A stretch of 6,833 nt of DNA from contig DMHI01000212.1 of the NCBI GenBank assembly GCA_003449515.1, forward strand, positions 1 through 6,833, read 5' to 3'. The first letter of the stretch is position 1. Every line of letters begins with the position of its first letter. Under the pieces are notes generated by a model that ran no database searches, was not told the origin of the DNA, and was given only the letters and a program-made list of their open reading frames with translations. Shown here piece by piece: positions 5,786-6,833 of the stretch. Both the position numbers and the translations under genes were made by a program. The stretch is from Lysobacteraceae bacterium (lineage in GTDB: Bacteria > Pseudomonadota > Gammaproteobacteria > Xanthomonadales > Xanthomonadaceae).

Positions 5786-6121
5786 TCAGTCGGCGTCGCC
5801 GGGCTCGCCGCTCGCGGTCTCGTCGGCCAGCCAGCGCAGGTAGGCCGGCAGGCCGGCACAGGCGTCGACGGCGAGGATTTCCGGCAGTTCGTAGGGGTGA
5901 TGGGCGGCGAGCGTCCGCTCCAGTGCCGCGTAGCGATCGGCGCTGGTCTTGATGAGCAGCAGCGTCTCGTCGGCCTGTTCGATCGCCCCCTCCCAGCGGT
6001 AGGTGCTGCGCAGGCCGGGCAGGGCCTGCACGCAGGCGGCGAGCCGCTGTTCGACGAGGAGGCGGGCGAGCCGGTCGGCGGCCGCGGCGGGAGCGGTGCA
6101 GAAGACGATGAGGGCGGACAT
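5786..6121 (-). CDS. cutA: CutA-family divalent-cation tolerance protein
   Basis: A small cytoplasmic protein of 111 residues, the usual length for CutA1, which forms very stable trimers with a ferredoxin-like fold. Recognisable family blocks: the N-terminal strand IVFCTAP (5-11), LAACVQALPG (28-37), STYRWEGAIEQADETLLLIKT (39-59) and the HPYELPEILAV block (75-85) before the closing YLRWLADET helix. The family was named for copper/divalent-metal tolerance in E. coli, but its molecular role is still unclear. The ATG at 6119-6121 is chosen because homology begins there; the frame stays open upstream to 6259, but that part is Arg/Gly-rich, unlike CutA, and would run into the groES control region. 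In related genomes cutA sits just before dsbD; here the PH-domain gene lies between, so cutA does not form an operon with dsbD. Confidence 0.94.
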   Translation of the reverse strand: MSALIVFCTAPAAAADRLARLLVEQRLAACVQALPGLRSTYRWEGAIEQADETLLLIKTSADRYAALERTLAAHHPYELPEILAVDACAGLPAYLRWLADETASGEPGDAD

Positions 6122-6177
6122 CCGCCGATTGTGCCGCGTGCCGCCCCCGCGGCGACGGGCCACCCGGAGGCCATCCC

Positions 6178-6203
6178 CTTGAAACCGTCGCGCCGGGCCC
6201 CAC
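6178..6203 (+). promoter_or_regulatory. Heat-shock sigma-32 promoter of groES-groEL
   Basis: CTTGAAA (6178-6184), preceded by CCC, is followed after 13 bases by CCCCAC (6198-6203) and then TT. This is nearly the sigma-32 (RpoH) consensus of CTTGAAA and CCCCAT with usual spacing, and resembles the E. coli groE promoter. Transcription would begin about 6210-6213, leaving a leader of roughly 135 bases that contains the CIRCE element. Confidence 0.8.
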
Positions 6204-6247
6204 TTCAGGCCCCGCGACCCGATGACCGTGGCGTCATCGGTGCGCGC

Positions 6248-6253
6248 TAGAAT
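6248..6253 (+). promoter_or_regulatory. Possible sigma-70 -10 box at the edge of CIRCE
   Basis: TAGAAT matches five of six bases of the -10 consensus and touches the first base of the CIRCE element, so HrcA bound there would cover the transcription start. No good -35 hexamer lies 17 bases upstream; the nearest, ATGACC at 6222-6227, is 20 bases away. A vegetative promoter is plausible but weakly supported. Confidence 0.35.
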
Positions 6254-6279
6254 TGGCACTCACCCGGGTCGAGTGCTAG
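6253..6279 (+). promoter_or_regulatory. CIRCE operator (HrcA binding site) of groES-groEL
   Basis: TTGGCACTC (6253-6261), a nine-base spacer, then GAGTGCTAG (6271-6279). The CIRCE consensus is TTAGCACTC-N9-GAGTGCTAA; each arm differs by one base and the spacer length is exact. HrcA represses chaperonin operons through this site and is itself kept active by GroEL, giving feedback control. The site lies 67 bases before the groES ATG. Confidence 0.95.
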
Positions 6280-6346
6280 CAGCGCCGCCCGGACCCCCGT
6301 TCCAAATCCGCAACCCATTGATCAACAAGGCAAAGAGGTTTCCCTC

Positions 6347-6631
6347 ATGAGCATCAAGCCGCTGTTCGACCGCGTGGTCATCAAGCGTATGGAAGAAGAG
6401 AAGATGTCCGCTGGCGGCATCGTCATCCCCGATTCCGCGACCGAGAAGCCGATCAAGGGTGAAGTGGTCGCCGTCGGCGCCGGCAAGGCGCTGGACAACG
6501 GCACCACGCGCGCCCCGGCCGTGAAGGTGGGCGACAAGGTGCTGTTCGGCAAGTACGCCGGCACCGAAGTGAAGCTCGACGGCACCGAATACCTCGTCGT
6601 CCGCGAAGACGACATCTTCGCCATCCTCTGA
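6347..6631 (+). CDS. groES: Co-chaperonin GroES (Hsp10)
   Basis: A 94-residue cytoplasmic protein that forms the seven-subunit lid of the GroEL chamber and is needed for ATP-driven protein folding. Family features: the N-terminal IKPLFDRVVIKR (3-14), the mobile loop around EEKMSAGGIVIPDSATEKP (17-35) that contacts GroEL, the GEVVAVGAGK strand (38-47), KVGDKVLFGKYAGTEV (60-75) and the C-terminal YLVVREDDIFAIL. The length is complete. AGAGG at 6334-6338, eight bases before the ATG, is a good ribosome binding site. It leads the groES-groEL operon with a 17-base gap to groEL, and is controlled by the upstream sigma-32 promoter and CIRCE element. Shares its upstream region with divergent cutA. Confidence 0.98.
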   Translation: MSIKPLFDRVVIKRMEEEKMSAGGIVIPDSATEKPIKGEVVAVGAGKALDNGTTRAPAVKVGDKVLFGKYAGTEVKLDGTEYLVVREDDIFAIL

Positions 6632-6648
6632 TCGCTGGAGTCACTCCC

Positions 6649-6833
6649 ATGGCAGCAAAAGACATCCGTTTCGGTGAAGACGCCCGCGTCCGCATGGTCC
6701 GCGGCGTGAACATCCTCGCCAACGCCGTCAAGGCGACCCTCGGCCCGAAGGGCCGCAACGTCGTGCTCGAGAAGAGCTTCGGCGCCCCGACGATCACCAA
6801 GGACGGCGTGTCCGTCGCCAAGGAGATCGAGCT
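6649..6833 (+). CDS. groEL: Chaperonin GroEL (Hsp60), partial, 3' end beyond window
   Basis: The first 61 complete codons of the 60-kDa chaperonin, about 11% of the usual 540-550 residues. The sequence is nearly collinear with E. coli GroEL: AAKDIRFGEDARVRM at 2-16, then the nucleotide-binding TLGPKGRNVV at 30-39 and KDGVSVAKEIE at 51-61 with Asp52 and Gly53, all in the equatorial ATPase domain. TGGAG at 6636-6640, eight bases before the ATG, is the ribosome binding site. It is co-transcribed with groES. Whether the genome has a second groEL copy cannot be seen. Confidence 0.98.
   Translation, partial: MAAKDIRFGEDARVRMVRGVNILANAVKATLGPKGRNVVLEKSFGAPTITKDGVSVAKEIE

Noticed and set aside
6122..6259. 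46-residue N-terminal extension of CutA
   Set aside because: CutA homology begins at the ATG at 6121, the extension is Arg/Gly-rich, and it would run across the sigma-32 promoter and into CIRCE.
1..6833. CRISPR arrays, tRNA/rRNA genes, insertion sequences or integrase genes
   Set aside because: No spaced direct repeats, no tRNA- or rRNA-like stretches and no transposase or integrase motifs were seen on either strand.

Overview
The window looks like part of a chromosome from a high-GC gammaproteobacterium of the Xanthomonadales (Lysobacter/Luteimonas/Xanthomonas type). Three things point there: very GC-rich coding DNA with strong G/C third-position bias, the form of the GroES and GroEL sequences, and the order groES-groEL / cutA / dsbD / tlpA-like / aroQ. 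I recall that order from Xanthomonas-type genomes but could not check it here.

Layout from left to right. (1) The first 400 bases are the 5' part of aroQ on the minus strand; its 3' end lies outside the window. (2) From about 591 to 1858 is a plus-strand pair that is less GC-rich than its surroundings: a secreted, cysteine-containing protein of unknown function, then a 75-residue protein with two membrane segments whose start overlaps the first gene's stop (ATGA). Directly after the best-placed ATG of the first gene is a run of ten C residues. That ATG is out of frame with the gene by exactly one base of the run. (3) From 1910 to 4887 is a minus-strand redox operon: dsbD with two tandem N-terminal alpha domains, overlapping by four bases a TlpA/thioredoxin-like gene and closed by a hairpin terminator. 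A plausible sigma-70 promoter precedes dsbD. (4) From 5075 to 5707 is a plus-strand gene for a bacterial PH-domain protein. It converges on cutA, with a very GC-rich hairpin between them. (5) cutA (minus) is divergent from the groES-groEL operon (plus). The shared upstream region carries a near-consensus heat-shock sigma-32 promoter and a CIRCE operator. groEL runs off the right edge.

How the genes fit together. DsbD carries reducing power from cytoplasmic thioredoxin across the inner membrane, and the co-translated TlpA-like protein is a natural periplasmic recipient. groES and groEL encode the essential chaperonin under apparent double heat-shock control. aroQ (shikimate pathway) and cutA are housekeeping genes. 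The secreted-protein/membrane-protein pair between tlpA and aroQ is the part that known families do not explain, and it is where a new system is most likely to be. No RNA genes, CRISPR arrays or insertion sequences were seen, and no gene-free stretch exceeds about 250 bases.
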